In this document: positions 7,530 to 17,102 of the stretch, in pieces
How positions within the stretch are numbered: the stretch's first letter is position 1
Layout: every line of letters begins with the position of its first letter
Source: Algoriphagus sp. AGSA1
GTDB lineage: Bacteria > Bacteroidota > Bacteroidia > Cytophagales > Cyclobacteriaceae
DNA: 64,000 nt
Direction: 5' to 3'
NCBI RefSeq assembly: GCF_021390545.1
Contig: NZ_JAJUWR010000012.1
Coordinates: 1 to 64,000, forward strand
The notes under the pieces: model-generated
Database searches by the model: none
What the model was told of the DNA's origin: nothing
Seen by the model: the letters and a program-made list of their open reading frames with translations, nothing else
Program-made: the position numbers and the translations under genes

Positions 7530-10500
7530 TCAATAAGTCTTGAACCGTATCCCAATATTACCCCATCTTGAATAGTAGGCATCATTCTGCGGTCTCCCAT
7601 CCCTGAACACGTCTGAGATAGGCTGGTTAGTGATATTGTTGACTCCGACAAAAAGGCTAAGTTTATCGGTGAGTTTCTGGGATGCGGAGAAGTCCAGTTG
7701 GTGACGCCCTTTTTCCTGGAGGTCATTGTTTGGATCTTCGCTGAGTTCCGAATTGAACGTACCATAAAAATACATGGATACCCTACCCGAAAACCCATAT
7801 TTTTCATAGGATAAAGAAATATTGCCCACATGTGGTCTCATTTCGGGGAGCTTAACTGTTCTGGTGGAGTTTTCTCCGGGAACCTCAAATTTACTATATA
7901 TATAGGTGAAATTGGCATGTACGCCCAAGCCATTCCAAGCACCCGGCAGAAATGTAAATTGCTGCTGCCATGCAAATTCAAAACCCCTGGCCAAAGCATC
8001 AGCCCCATTGATGGTCTGCCGCACCAAATACCCATCGTAAGTTCCTCCCTCTTGGGTAAAGGAGGTGTCAAAGATGTAATTCTTCAGGTTTTTCTGAAAC
8101 ACCCCGCCTGAAAGCAGTCCTACAGACTTGAAATAATGTTCAAACAGTAAGTCATAATTGACGGCTGTAGCCTGGACCAAATCAGGATTTCCCTTCGAGA
8201 TCCTCAGTCTGTTGGTTTCCACTTCTTCCCAGGGAACCAAATCGTAATAACTGGGTCTTGCCAAGGAACGTGTTACCGCTGCCCTCAAGTTTGTATGGGG
8301 TGTCACGGCAAGTTTCATATTCAGTGAAGGGAAAAAGCCGTCAAAGCTTTTGTCGGTATTGACGGAAACCGTATTGACATAATTCCCCGTATCGTCAAAG
8401 TTCACCTGATTTCCATTGTACTTGAATCCAGTGCTTTCGTAGCGTAGCCCGGTGATTACTTTTAGCTTTTTGTAGTTTAATTCAGTCATGGCATAATATG
8501 CCAGCAGATACTCATTGCCGGTAAAGGAGTCCGGGTCTGTATTTTGTCTGGTGTAGTTGTCATTCACCTTAAACAGTTCAGGGTTTTGCCGATAATACCT
8601 TTCCATGGATTTGGCTTCCGGGAAATTGAACATCTGATATGCCCCTAGGTAATGGTCGTCTTTTTGGTAGGAAGAGAGGTAATCGGATAGTACGAAATGG
8701 CCGGTGATAAGGTCATGCTGGAAGTAATTTCTAAAGCGGTCATTGTATTTGTACTTTCCCCTGCTGCCGAATTTTAGATTGCCTGTGACTTCACCCAATT
8801 TGATCGTCTTTTGAAGATTAATAGAGTATTGACCGTCCCTGTCCATGGAAGAGTCATGCCTGTTGATATATCGGTTTGTCGTATATTCCGTGGGATCATA
8901 GGGGTTTTCTTGCGTGAAATCGACCTGGGGTGCTCTAGGGTCACTCAGATCCAACGCCCCCTGCAGACCATTTCTCACAAATGCGGCACTGTAATAGGTA
9001 GGTTGGTCATATTTCCCCAATGAGTAGGTCAAATCATAATCCAGTTTCCAATCCTTAAAGAATTGCATTCCTCCAACAGAGGCCTGAACCAGATCCCGGT
9101 GATAGTCCCTCCAGTTTCCGGACTGGGTGATTCTGACATCTTTCAGCTGGCTTTCACTTTCATAGGAACGGATATTGATGATCCGCTCCAACCTATTCTG
9201 GATTTCGTAATATTTGTTGTACGATGCCCTTAAATAAAATGTGGAGCGTTCGGAGGCATAGTATTTAACCTCACCGTTCAGTGCCAGGTTATCTCTTTTG
9301 ATCTCATATCCATCCAGGTCGATGTTGCTCAGCAATAACCTGTCTTCCCCGTTAATAGAATAAGTCGAATAGCTTTTGTCAACCCGATCCTCTGCCCTCC
9401 AGTTTCTGGAATAACTGGCTCCTGCCAGGTAGCTCCACTTGTTTTTCCTTTCTCCATAGGTCAGTCCCAGGTCGTAGGTTCCTTTTCCTAATAGCCCGTT
9501 GTATCCGCCGGCCAGTTTGGCATCGACCATCTTTTCATTGATTCTGGGGGATTTGGTGACGATATTCACCGCGCCGCCGGTACCATCGGCATCCCGGTCA
9601 GGTGTCAGGGTTTTTATGACCTCTATACTTTCTATTGAATTGGCCAATATCCCATTAAGGTCCGTTGTCCTGCTTCCCGCCCCGGTGGACGGAAGCCTGT
9701 TGCCATTCATGGTCACACTGCTCAAGCCTTGTCCCAAGCCCCTGATAATCACATCTCGGGGTATTCCATAGCTATATCCCACGGCTACACCCGGAACCCG
9801 CTGCAATGACTCTCCCACCGTAAGGTCTGGAAAACGTTCTATCTGTTCCTGCGACATCACATATTTAATATTTTCTGCATTCTGCATTTGGCTCAATGCC
9901 TTCACCTCTCCCAATCTGATTCCGGAAATGGTAACTCCTTCCAGCTCGCTCATCTTAGAATCCAGTTGAATCCTGATCGGAGGATTTTCCCCTGCATTTA
10001 CTCTGGTTTTCACAGTTACTGACTCGTATCCCAAACACGATACCTGAATAGTCACTTCCCCCTCTTCCAACTCCCCAAAAAAGAAACTGCCATCTTCTTT
10101 AGACACTACCGTCCTTCTCTGTTGCGGAAGACTTACCACGACAAAACCCAAAGGGATATTTTCGGGCATTCCGATCAAGGATCCTGAGATGCTGCCTTTT
10201 AGGGCTTTGGCTGACGGTGGCCTTGATTCGGTAATTACCAGTTGGTTTGAAATCATCCGGAAGGAGAGGCCATTGGGGATAAGAACTTCCTCCAAAAGGG
10301 CTTTTACAGGCCTTTGCCCTGATCCCAATGTGATGGGTTGTTGCAGTTTTGATTTTAAAGAGTTGTCGTAAGAAAATCCAATTGCCAACTGCTCAGTCAA
10401 TTGACTGATAATATTCTCCAAAGGTTCGGTGCTAGACTGGAATGATATGGTTCTGTCTAATATATTTCCGACACTGGCGCCTTCCTGCCCAAAGCATTCA

Positions 10501-10577
10501 CTATAGGTCAAGCCCAATACCAGTGGAAGGCAACAAAGTAAAATTATCTTAGTTGTGAGTTTTGTAAATAATGTCAT
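7530..10577 (-). CDS. TonB-dependent outer-membrane receptor with STN domain
   Basis: About 1015 residues from the ATG at 10577. Upstream in-frame codons (MCWRTPGLW…) overlap a hairpin and are unlikely to be translated. Order: signal peptide (IILLCCLPLVLGL), STN signalling domain (PLENIISQLTEQLAIGFSY), carboxypeptidase-like domain (VVVSLPQQRRTVVSKEDGSF), plug (VIIRGLGQGLSSVTMNGN, then TGGAVNIVTKSP), and a 22-strand barrel ending in an aromatic residue (IGIRFKTY). The STN domain would contact the FecR protein encoded just upstream. No SusD partner follows, so the ligand may be a metal chelate, peptide or small carbohydrate. Confidence 0.9.
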   Translation of the reverse strand: MTLFTKLTTKIILLCCLPLVLGLTYSECFGQEGASVGNILDRTISFQSSTEPLENIISQLTEQLAIGFSYDNSLKSKLQQPITLGSGQRPVKALLEEVLIPNGLSFRMISNQLVITESRPPSAKALKGSISGSLIGMPENIPLGFVVVSLPQQRRTVVSKEDGSFFFGELEEGEVTIQVSCLGYESVTVKTRVNAGENPPIRIQLDSKMSELEGVTISGIRLGEVKALSQMQNAENIKYVMSQEQIERFPDLTVGESLQRVPGVAVGYSYGIPRDVIIRGLGQGLSSVTMNGNRLPSTGAGSRTTDLNGILANSIESIEVIKTLTPDRDADGTGGAVNIVTKSPRINEKMVDAKLAGGYNGLLGKGTYDLGLTYGERKNKWSYLAGASYSRNWRAEDRVDKSYSTYSINGEDRLLLSNIDLDGYEIKRDNLALNGEVKYYASERSTFYLRASYNKYYEIQNRLERIINIRSYESESQLKDVRITQSGNWRDYHRDLVQASVGGMQFFKDWKLDYDLTYSLGKYDQPTYYSAAFVRNGLQGALDLSDPRAPQVDFTQENPYDPTEYTTNRYINRHDSSMDRDGQYSINLQKTIKLGEVTGNLKFGSRGKYKYNDRFRNYFQHDLITGHFVLSDYLSSYQKDDHYLGAYQMFNFPEAKSMERYYRQNPELFKVNDNYTRQNTDPDSFTGNEYLLAYYAMTELNYKKLKVITGLRYESTGFKYNGNQVNFDDTGNYVNTVSVNTDKSFDGFFPSLNMKLAVTPHTNLRAAVTRSLARPSYYDLVPWEEVETNRLRISKGNPDLVQATAVNYDLLFEHYFKSVGLLSGGVFQKNLKNYIFDTSFTQEGGTYDGYLVRQTINGADALARGFEFAWQQQFTFLPGAWNGLGVHANFTYIYSKFEVPGENSTRTVKLPEMRPHVGNISLSYEKYGFSGRVSMYFYGTFNSELSEDPNNDLQEKGRHQLDFSASQKLTDKLSLFVGVNNITNQPISDVFRDGRPQNDAYYSRWGNIGIRFKTY

Positions 10578-10635
10578 ATTTTTGATTGCTTTTAAATGTT
10601 TACATTTAGAAAATAGGATTATCAAAATCCATAAT

Positions 10636-10659
10636 CCGGGTGTGCGCCAACACACTCGG
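10636..10659 (-). promoter_or_regulatory. Conserved hairpin in FecR-to-receptor spacer
   Basis: Nine-position stem CCGAGTGTG / CACACCCGG on the coding strand with loop TTGGCG and one A-C mismatch. It begins 14 bases past the FecR stop codon and ends 58 bases before the receptor start. A closely similar hairpin occupies the same place in the second cascade (46516-46537). A role in terminating, processing or stabilising the mRNA is inference. Confidence 0.55.
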
Positions 10660-10673
10660 GTTTTATTCTACTT

Positions 10674-11681
10674 TTACCGGTTTACATAGGCTTCCTGTTT
10701 ATTGGTTGTTTTACATGCTTTGCCTGTGATGGAAATTCTCCTATTGCTCATCTCGTATTGCAATCCCATGGTACTGCTGATTACCTCCATAATCTGTGAG
10801 ATATTCATTCTTCCCAATTTCCCGGAAATTCGGCATTGTTTCAATTCAGGGGTTTGGAAATTGACTTTTACCGCATAGGTCCGTTCCAAGATTTTTGAAA
10901 GATCATCAAGGGACATTTCTTTCAGATAGATCTCACCGCTTATCCAGGCCAAATCTTCCTTGAGATCAGCCTTATCTTTCGTAAGCCCGCCGTCATTGAC
11001 GTCGATGTAGGCGGATTCGTTTGGATACAGGATCACCTCTTTCAATCCAATTTTACCGGAGTCAATGCGCTGTTGTACTAATACCTTACCCGACTTCACG
11101 GACACGGATGACCTCTCTTTTGCGTAGGATTTAACATTGAATTCAGTTCCCAATACCTGTGTGGTAAACTGCTCGTTGACGACAATAAACGGTCTGTCTC
11201 TGTCATGCGAGACATCAAAAAATGCCTCGCCCTCTAATTTTACCCGGCGTGCCGAACCTTGAAAGTCATGGGGATGGGAAAGCTTGCTGGCCGAATTTAA
11301 GATAACCGTACTACCGTCGGGGAGGGTAATAGTTGACCTTTGGCCGGCGACGGTGTGATATTCCTTCCACATATCCTGATCAGTACCATTATCGCTTGAT
11401 TGGTTGATCAAAACATACATACCTCCAAAGATCAAGAGAAGTACAATCGCGGCAAATTCCAATGAAATTCTGCTTACAAGAGTAGGTTTTCGTTCTTTTT
11501 TACCGGTTTTCAGAATCTTAGACCAAATCCTATCTGAAACTAGCTCTTTATTGCCCATCGACTCTTCATCCCATTCCTTGATGCGAAGAGACTCCCTTTC
11601 AAAAAAACTGTCGAGTTGGCTTTTCTCCTTCTCCGAAAGTGAATTGTTGAGATATCTGTAAAAGGGGTTCTTTTGATCCAT
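10674..11681 (-). CDS. FecR-family anti-sigma factor
   Basis: 335 residues with a short cytoplasmic N-terminus, one membrane helix (EFAAIVLLLIFGGMYVLI, about residues 73-91), a periplasmic FecR domain (GQRSTITLPDGSTVILNSAS, GEAFFDVSHD, GTEFNVKSY), and a C-terminal DUF4974 region (LDDLSKILERTYAVKVNF). It would hold the ECF sigma factor encoded 77 bases upstream and release it when the ligand-loaded receptor signals. Confidence 0.93.
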   Translation of the reverse strand: MDQKNPFYRYLNNSLSEKEKSQLDSFFERESLRIKEWDEESMGNKELVSDRIWSKILKTGKKERKPTLVSRISLEFAAIVLLLIFGGMYVLINQSSDNGTDQDMWKEYHTVAGQRSTITLPDGSTVILNSASKLSHPHDFQGSARRVKLEGEAFFDVSHDRDRPFIVVNEQFTTQVLGTEFNVKSYAKERSSVSVKSGKVLVQQRIDSGKIGLKEVILYPNESAYIDVNDGGLTKDKADLKEDLAWISGEIYLKEMSLDDLSKILERTYAVKVNFQTPELKQCRISGKLGRMNISQIMEVISSTMGLQYEMSNRRISITGKACKTTNKQEAYVNR

Positions 11682-11758
11682 GCCCGGTTTGGTGGTTATA
11701 CTTTAAAGAGCATCTCGGTAGGATAATCACCCACTCAAAAAATCCAATCCGGATTGAA

Positions 11759-12364
11759 TTAACAAAAAGTTAAAATTGACTCAAATTCCTTAATGAGTGA
11801 GTCTTCAAAAATTAACAGGAGGTAAATAGCCAACAATTGTGGTATTAAAGATTTCAGGGATTTCAATGCCCTATAAATTTGATTCTCTACGGTTTTGGTG
11901 CTGATGCCTAATTTTAATGCAATTTCCCGGTTACTCATATTTTCGAACCTACTCATCACAAAGATTTCCTTGCAGCGACCGGGAAGCTGGTCCAAATGGT
12001 TGAGAATTGCCTGTTCGATCTCTTGGGTGTCCATGCTGGCCTCTGCTTGTACCAGCAAATCAATGGAATTTAGTGTGTGAAGGTGCCTTTCCTTTAATTT
12101 CTGTTTTTGAAGTACTTTGAATATGGCATGTTTGACACAGGTGAAAAGATACTGGCTTGGTTTATCGATATTCAAATCGGTTCTCTTGTTCCAAATTTCC
12201 AAAAACACATCCTGAACAATATCCTCAGAAGCATCAGAATCCTGCAAAATGGAAAAAGCTCTTAAATAAAGCTGCTCCCAGTGCCTTTGATAAAATTCAT
12301 GAAATGCTATGTGGTTGGATTGCTTGATCATTTTGATCAAAACGCTGTCTTGTAGATTTTTCAC
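11759..12364 (-). CDS. ECF RNA polymerase sigma factor
   Basis: 201 residues with sigma-70 region 2 (DSDASEDIVQDVFLEIWNKR) and region 4 (LPGRCKEIFVMSRFENMSNREIA…KLGISTKTVENQIYRALKSL). It is the Bacteroidota type that works with FecR. The tail after region 4 (LLAIYLLLIFEDSLI) is unusually hydrophobic. First gene of the sigma-FecR-receptor cascade; it probably drives the receptor gene. Confidence 0.93.
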   Translation of the reverse strand: MKNLQDSVLIKMIKQSNHIAFHEFYQRHWEQLYLRAFSILQDSDASEDIVQDVFLEIWNKRTDLNIDKPSQYLFTCVKHAIFKVLQKQKLKERHLHTLNSIDLLVQAEASMDTQEIEQAILNHLDQLPGRCKEIFVMSRFENMSNREIALKLGISTKTVENQIYRALKSLKSLIPQLLAIYLLLIFEDSLIKEFESILTFC

Positions 12365-12588
12365 AGTTTCATGCTAAATATCCTACAATTCTAGAATTTT
12401 AAATGAGAGCGGGGAATTTAAACCGTTTATCAAAACATTAAATAATGCAGTGGATGGTTCGGGCTCCATACACCCTGGGGAAACTGAGCAGCATCCACAA
12501 TGGATAATACTAGGCAGGATTGGGTCTGTTCCTTAAATTGTCCTTGAGAGAAGATTAGATCAGATTTTTACGATTGAAGACCACATGC
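12365..12588. other. Intergenic between sigma factor and AraC gene
   Basis: 224 bases with no gene or repeat recognised. The part near 12365 should contain the sigma-factor promoter. Confidence 0.4.
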
Positions 12589-13389
12589 TTATTGAAACAG
12601 CGAAGAAGGTGGATATCCGAAATGCTTTTTAAAAGCGAACGAAAAATGTGAAAGGTTTTCAAAACCTACTTCATAGCAAACTTCAATGGGCTTTTTCTTC
12701 TTTTCCACAAAATGGTAGTGGGCCAGCTCCAGCCGCTTTTGGGTTAGCCAGCGCTGGGGTGTAGTATTAAAAGCTTTGCCAAAATCACGCTTAAATGTGG
12801 TGAGACTGCGTCCGGTAAGGTATCCAAACTTCTCCAAAGGCAGATTGAACATGAAATTCTTCTCCATATAAGTAATCAGGTCAATTTTTCCGGGCTCTTC
12901 GAAATTCGCCAATACATGATCGATTCTTTGGTCAATGCTCCTCAATATGCTGATCGCTTCAGTGATCTTCAATGCAGCGATTTCATCTGGAAGCTCTTCC
13001 ATCTCGAAATAAGGAAGCAGGGATGAGAGGCAGCTTTCCAATAGGGGATGGTCACTGTAGCGAAGAATCCGCTGCTCTTCGGTTCTGGGTTTGATATCCA
13101 GCTTGGCATAAAATCCCCGCAGTCTTTCGGTAGAAAGATGCATGACCACACTTTTGTGTGGCCTGCCATCTTTGGGATAATTGATTATGGTAGCCAGTTG
13201 ATTTCTGGGAATCAGAAAAATATCCCCTTTCTTAAACAGGTAGGTGGCATCAGCCTGTACGATTTTGGTCTCTCCTGAAATAAACCACACGAGCATGTGA
13301 TGGTCAAACATGATGTCCGATTTAAAGAACTTATCCTCATAGCAGGAAAGCTTGATGTCGTCCGTTATATATTTTGCTTTAAATTCCAT
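12589..13389 (-). CDS. AraC-family transcriptional regulator
   Basis: 266 residues. The N-terminal half is a cupin-like ligand module (MLVWFISGETKIV…LFKKGDIFLIPRNQ). The C-terminal half holds two HTH motifs (LPLEKFGYLTGRSLTTFKRDF and PIEVCYEVGFENLSHFSFAF) and ends KKHFGYPPSSLFQ. It lies 45 bases downstream of the SDR oxidoreductase gene on the same strand, so it probably regulates, and may be co-transcribed with, that gene. Confidence 0.9.
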   Translation of the reverse strand: MEFKAKYITDDIKLSCYEDKFFKSDIMFDHHMLVWFISGETKIVQADATYLFKKGDIFLIPRNQLATIINYPKDGRPHKSVVMHLSTERLRGFYAKLDIKPRTEEQRILRYSDHPLLESCLSSLLPYFEMEELPDEIAALKITEAISILRSIDQRIDHVLANFEEPGKIDLITYMEKNFMFNLPLEKFGYLTGRSLTTFKRDFGKAFNTTPQRWLTQKRLELAHYHFVEKKKKPIEVCYEVGFENLSHFSFAFKKHFGYPPSSLFQ

Positions 13390-13434
13390 AGGGCAGGTAT
13401 CCTCTGTTTAAGGTACAATTTTTCGGCAGTTCCG

Positions 13435-14454
13435 CTATATAATGTTTGGGTTATGAGCCGATTGCAAACGGAATTCAATACCTGTCATACCCTCACTCCA
13501 CTCCCACAACCTAGCGGCAGAAGTTTCATCCAATGAATAGGCCTTTACGCCTGCGGACATGCCCGGTACATGGGATAACTCCGCAATCTCCCCATCTTCA
13601 CAATATACTCCTCCAATATCATTGAGCTTTGGTGAAGTGGCACACCACACAGTCGTGGCGGCACCTTGGGGGATGGTTTTCAAAGAAGCGGCTACCTCAG
13701 GCAAGATATTGCCTTCAGCATCACAAAACCCCATCTGCTGAAACAATTCCGGCGAAGCCTCCCTCCCTAGCTCAGTTCCACCAATGGCTCCCGGGTGAAG
13801 GCTGTAAGCGCGTACACCATAGGCATGTGCCCTATTATCCAACTCAAGGGTAAAGAGATTGACCGCTGTTTTGGACTGACCATAAGCCCGGAGCGTTTCG
13901 TATTCTCCAGTCAGAAAATTAGGATCCTCAAAGTTGAACTGACCAAACTGATGCCCATGTGAGGATACATTTACCACCCTGGCATCGTTGGCTTTCTTTA
14001 GAGCAGGCCATAGCCTTGCGGTAAGATGAAACATTGCCAGATAGTTGGTTGCTAATTGTGATTCAACACCTCTAATGTCCCTTCGGAGGGGAACCCACAT
14101 GATCCCGGCATTATTGATCAGCAGGTGCAGTGTCCTTCTTGATTCAATGAACTTTTGGGCAAAGGCATCTATGGAAAAGGGATCCATCAAGTCCATGGGC
14201 TCCAGTTCCACATTGGCAATGCCCTTGAGGTTCTGTGCCGCTTTTGCCATGTCTCTTGCGGGTACAACCACAGTGGCACCTGCTCCCGTCAAGGTCTTGG
14301 TCGTTTCCAGTCCTATGCCTGTACTGCCTCCTGTGACAATGGCTGTTTTCCCCGAGAGGTCAATTCCCTTGATTACTTCAGAAGTTGTGGTTTTGGCGTC
14401 AAATCCTGAACCGATAGGTCTCTGCAATGCACCCTGATAATTGTTTTGTCTCAT
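13435..14454 (-). CDS. SDR-family oxidoreductase (retinol dehydrogenase-like)
   Basis: 339 residues. Cofactor motif TGGSTGIG follows the phrase DLSGKTAIV; LINNAGIMW is the NNAG motif; the catalytic pair lies in YGQSK after a conserved serine (VNVSSHGHQF). The layout, with a long C-terminal extension, matches the protochlorophyllide/retinol dehydrogenase-like SDR branch. Substrate unknown. It pairs with the AraC gene immediately downstream. Confidence 0.9.
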   Translation of the reverse strand: MRQNNYQGALQRPIGSGFDAKTTTSEVIKGIDLSGKTAIVTGGSTGIGLETTKTLTGAGATVVVPARDMAKAAQNLKGIANVELEPMDLMDPFSIDAFAQKFIESRRTLHLLINNAGIMWVPLRRDIRGVESQLATNYLAMFHLTARLWPALKKANDARVVNVSSHGHQFGQFNFEDPNFLTGEYETLRAYGQSKTAVNLFTLELDNRAHAYGVRAYSLHPGAIGGTELGREASPELFQQMGFCDAEGNILPEVAASLKTIPQGAATTVWCATSPKLNDIGGVYCEDGEIAELSHVPGMSAGVKAYSLDETSAARLWEWSEGMTGIEFRLQSAHNPNII

Positions 14455-14615
14455 GACTTTATTTGTTTTTGTTCAGACAAATGTAGGGGTGTGAAAAACG
14501 AGACGCTTTGTTCAAACGTCCCAATATGCTTTGTTTAAAAGGCCATGGTGGTCAGGATTACTATCATTGATTATTACATATTGTCAATTAGCTCTTACTT
14601 GCTTAGGAAAAAGGA

Positions 14616-14751
14616 GGCTGTCTCATAATCAGGTTTTCTTGTCAGGCTGAGCAGCCAGTCTGCCGAAGGCATGAAAGTCGAAGCCTTTCAGGTGCTAATT
14701 AAGCCCATTTCGACTTCACTCAATGCGACAATTATGAGTCATGAGATAGCC
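14616..14751. repeat. Second type of inverted-end repeat, possibly MITE-like
   Basis: A 136-bp non-coding stretch that starts GGCTGTCTCAT and ends ATGAGATAGCC, an 11-bp near-perfect inverted pair. Internally CGAAGGCATGAAAGTCGAAG and TTCGACTTCACTCAATGCG add further inverted structure. I see no clean target duplication and no second copy in this window. The gap 14455-15003 has no gene. Confidence 0.4.
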
Positions 14752-14872
14752 CTTACTTTTAGGAAGTTAAACCCGAAATGTGCATTAGAATTCCTATTAC
14801 GAGCTTAAAATACTTCAAAACCAAATACTTTGCTGTATTTAACTCATTCACCAAAGCGCTGACATGTCTCAT

Positions 14873-14964
14873 TCGAAGTATATGCATACACCTTCATTCG
14901 GCCATCTTGAACCTGCCTGTCCCGTAGGCAGGCCTAGCATACTTGAGATAATTTCAGCAGACCC
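14873..14964. repeat. Degenerate right half of the GGGC-ended element
   Basis: Runs from a CATTCGAAGTATATGCATAC stretch through a REP-like core (CCTGCCT…AGGCAGG, 14912-14932) to TTTCAGCAGACCC. This follows the right half of the long copies at 27684 and 61966 with many substitutions. The left half is not recognisable. Confidence 0.6.
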
Positions 14965-15003
14965 TAAACACCCAAAACACCGTTGTTGACTATCGATCCA
15001 CTT

Positions 15004-16191
15004 TCAGTATTGGACAGGATCGAAAAAAATCGTCGCTACCAAAAAGGAGATCACAGAAATCACAAAACCAAACATAAAAATACTGTAGCTCTTTCTAAGC
15101 AATTGATACTTTTGGGAGAGCACTTTTCCTAAATAATAAATATCCGTAATCATACTGTCATATAGATAATTACCATCCTCCATCAAAGCGTGCATCCCAC
15201 CTTTATAATCTGGAAGAGTCATTTGATGAAAATTCCCGAAATAAAGAAGGTTTCCTTGTTTCTTGTCTATGTCGCTTTTAGTCACCAGTCCGGTAGATAC
15301 CTTAGGCCGGGTAGCCAAAATAGCAAAAACCATGGCCGTAAGACATGTAGTTACCAGCAGAAATGTTGGGACAATGTAGTTGGGATACTCTTCCAGCTTG
15401 CGTACCAAAACTGTCACTACTATAGACAAGATGATAGAATTCACGGATATCATGATATTGGCTTTGTTGTCCGCCAAAGCAGAAAGTTGCAAATGATTGG
15501 TGGAGGTAACGCGGAACATCGTCTCCACCCCCCGTTCGGACTTCTTTTTCTCCTTTTTACTCTTCTTCCCCTGCGAACTGGAGACTTTCTCTTCGAGGGC
15601 TTCTTTGATTTTCATATCAATAAGTTTCAGGTTTTTCTCTTTGCCGGGTTGAAGAAACTTCTTGGCATACTCGGTATGGTAGTGATGCGACAGCATGAAT
15701 ATCTGACTGCCTGCAAGCCATTCGCTCAGCGGAATTTCCCCATAACCTGAATTTTCCTTTTCCTTTTTTAACAAAAGTGTTTGATCATAAAACTGATCTG
15801 AACTCAAATGAAATAAATCAGCATCACAAATAATTTCCTCCAACAGATTTTGTGGATTCTGGGGGATTCTAGTAGCCAGAATAAGGGATTTTATACGATC
15901 TACCCGTTGCTTGTCAATCCCAAGTTGGATCAAGTACTCCTCAGCCATCTCTGCTCCACGTACTTCATGCCCTTCCCCCTTTCCTTCCCAGTAACCTACG
16001 TCATGCATCCATCCCGCAAAAAACAAATCTTCCTTTTCCTCTTTTTCCAATCCGTAATACTCACCTATCTCCCTCACTTTATCAACAATCTGCAGAGTAT
16101 GCTCAATGTTGTGATAGCAAAATTCTGATTTTTGCCGGTTTTCAAACATTTTCCTGATCCAGGATTCGAATTTTTCCAGTTGTTTATCCAC
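15004..16191 (-). CDS. HD phosphohydrolase fused to a Pycsar-effector-like membrane domain
   Basis: 395 residues. Residues 1-195 form an HD domain with metal-ligand pattern H31 (YHNIEHT), H63-D64 (GWMHDVGYW), H75 and D123/D125 (ICDADLFHL). A charged linker (SSQGKKSKKEKKKSERG, about 212-228) leads to a membrane module: LSALADNKANIMISVNSI, two helices near 248-298, and one near 370-390. That module matches the PycTM family (PF18967), the effector of cyclic-pyrimidine anti-phage systems. No nucleotide cyclase is nearby. Related HD-PycTM fusions are common chromosomal genes in Bacteroidota, so a housekeeping or nucleotide-signalling role is as likely as defence. Divergent from the gene at 16251. 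Confidence 0.8.
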   Translation of the reverse strand: MDKQLEKFESWIRKMFENRQKSEFCYHNIEHTLQIVDKVREIGEYYGLEKEEKEDLFFAGWMHDVGYWEGKGEGHEVRGAEMAEEYLIQLGIDKQRVDRIKSLILATRIPQNPQNLLEEIICDADLFHLSSDQFYDQTLLLKKEKENSGYGEIPLSEWLAGSQIFMLSHHYHTEYAKKFLQPGKEKNLKLIDMKIKEALEEKVSSSQGKKSKKEKKKSERGVETMFRVTSTNHLQLSALADNKANIMISVNSIILSIVVTVLVRKLEEYPNYIVPTFLLVTTCLTAMVFAILATRPKVSTGLVTKSDIDKKQGNLLYFGNFHQMTLPDYKGGMHALMEDGNYLYDSMITDIYYLGKVLSQKYQLLRKSYSIFMFGFVISVISFLVATIFFDPVQY

Positions 16192-16250
16192 CCTTATTCA
16201 CTTATTTTGGAAATACTAAATTCAAGGTAATTAGTTCCCAGTGAATAACG

Positions 16251-17102
16251 ATGCATTACTTCAATATATTAGTCTTACTCCTCTTTATTACCGGTAAATG
16301 TAGCCCGGATGTATCGGAAATAGAAAACGCTCCTTTTCCTGAGGGATATAAACCGGGAACATACCAGAAAATCATACTACAAAGTGAAATGGAAGAAATT
16401 TCCGGTTTGGAGTGGGTCGGAACGGATCAGCTATGGGCCATAGAAGATGAATCTTCCATTATCTATAGACTGGATACTATGTCAGGCAAAATTCTGAGAA
16501 AAAGAAAATTTGCCAAGAACAAGGACATAGAAGATCTTCTGGTAGTGAACCAGGTCGCTTGGGTTCTACAAAGCAACGGCACCCTCTACGAAGTCTCTTC
16601 CCCACTCAGCAAAAACCAAAAAACATCCCAATACCACTTCCCCGTCAAAAAAAAGAGGGATATTGAGGCAATTGTAGCATCTAAAACAGAACCATATCTG
16701 TTTGTTTTTTGTAAAGCCTGTAAATGGGACATTGGCCCTGATCAAGCTTCCATTTTCAGGTTTGATTTGACCACCAAACGCTATGACTCTATTCCGTTCT
16801 CAGCCTTGAAAAGAGAAGACATGCAACCTTTACTCCAGACTATAAAGACAGAACCTTTGAAAATACAACCTTCTGCGGCTGCATGGCACCCGATAGAAGA
16901 CCTCATCTACATTCTTTCCTCCAGTGGTAAGTGGCTATGCATCACGGATACAGATTTCACTCCTAAGGAAGTATATAGGCTTAACCCCAGATTATTTAAG
17001 CAACCTGAAGGAATAACATTTGATCCTCAAGGCAATATGTATATATCAAATGAAGCCCAAGACGGAAATGCCAATATCCTGAAATTCACATATAATCCAT
17101 GA
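16251..17102 (+). CDS. SdiA-regulated-like beta-propeller lipoprotein
   Basis: 283 residues. The N-terminus (YFNILVLLLFITGKCSPD) has a lipobox-like ITGKC, so it is probably membrane-anchored outside the cytoplasm. The body resembles the SdiA-regulated / YjiK group of propeller proteins: EISGLEWVGTDQLWAIEDE, DIEDLLVVNQVAWVL, KQPEGITFDPQGNMYISNEA. Its stop overlaps the start of the next gene by ATGA, so the two are translationally coupled. The exact role is unknown. Confidence 0.75.
   Translation: MHYFNILVLLLFITGKCSPDVSEIENAPFPEGYKPGTYQKIILQSEMEEISGLEWVGTDQLWAIEDESSIIYRLDTMSGKILRKRKFAKNKDIEDLLVVNQVAWVLQSNGTLYEVSSPLSKNQKTSQYHFPVKKKRDIEAIVASKTEPYLFVFCKACKWDIGPDQASIFRFDLTTKRYDSIPFSALKREDMQPLLQTIKTEPLKIQPSAAAWHPIEDLIYILSSSGKWLCITDTDFTPKEVYRLNPRLFKQPEGITFDPQGNMYISNEAQDGNANILKFTYNP

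Noticed and set aside
14616..14751. Calling this inverted-end repeat a proven insertion
   Set aside because: No target duplication and no second copy in the window; listed only as a repeat.
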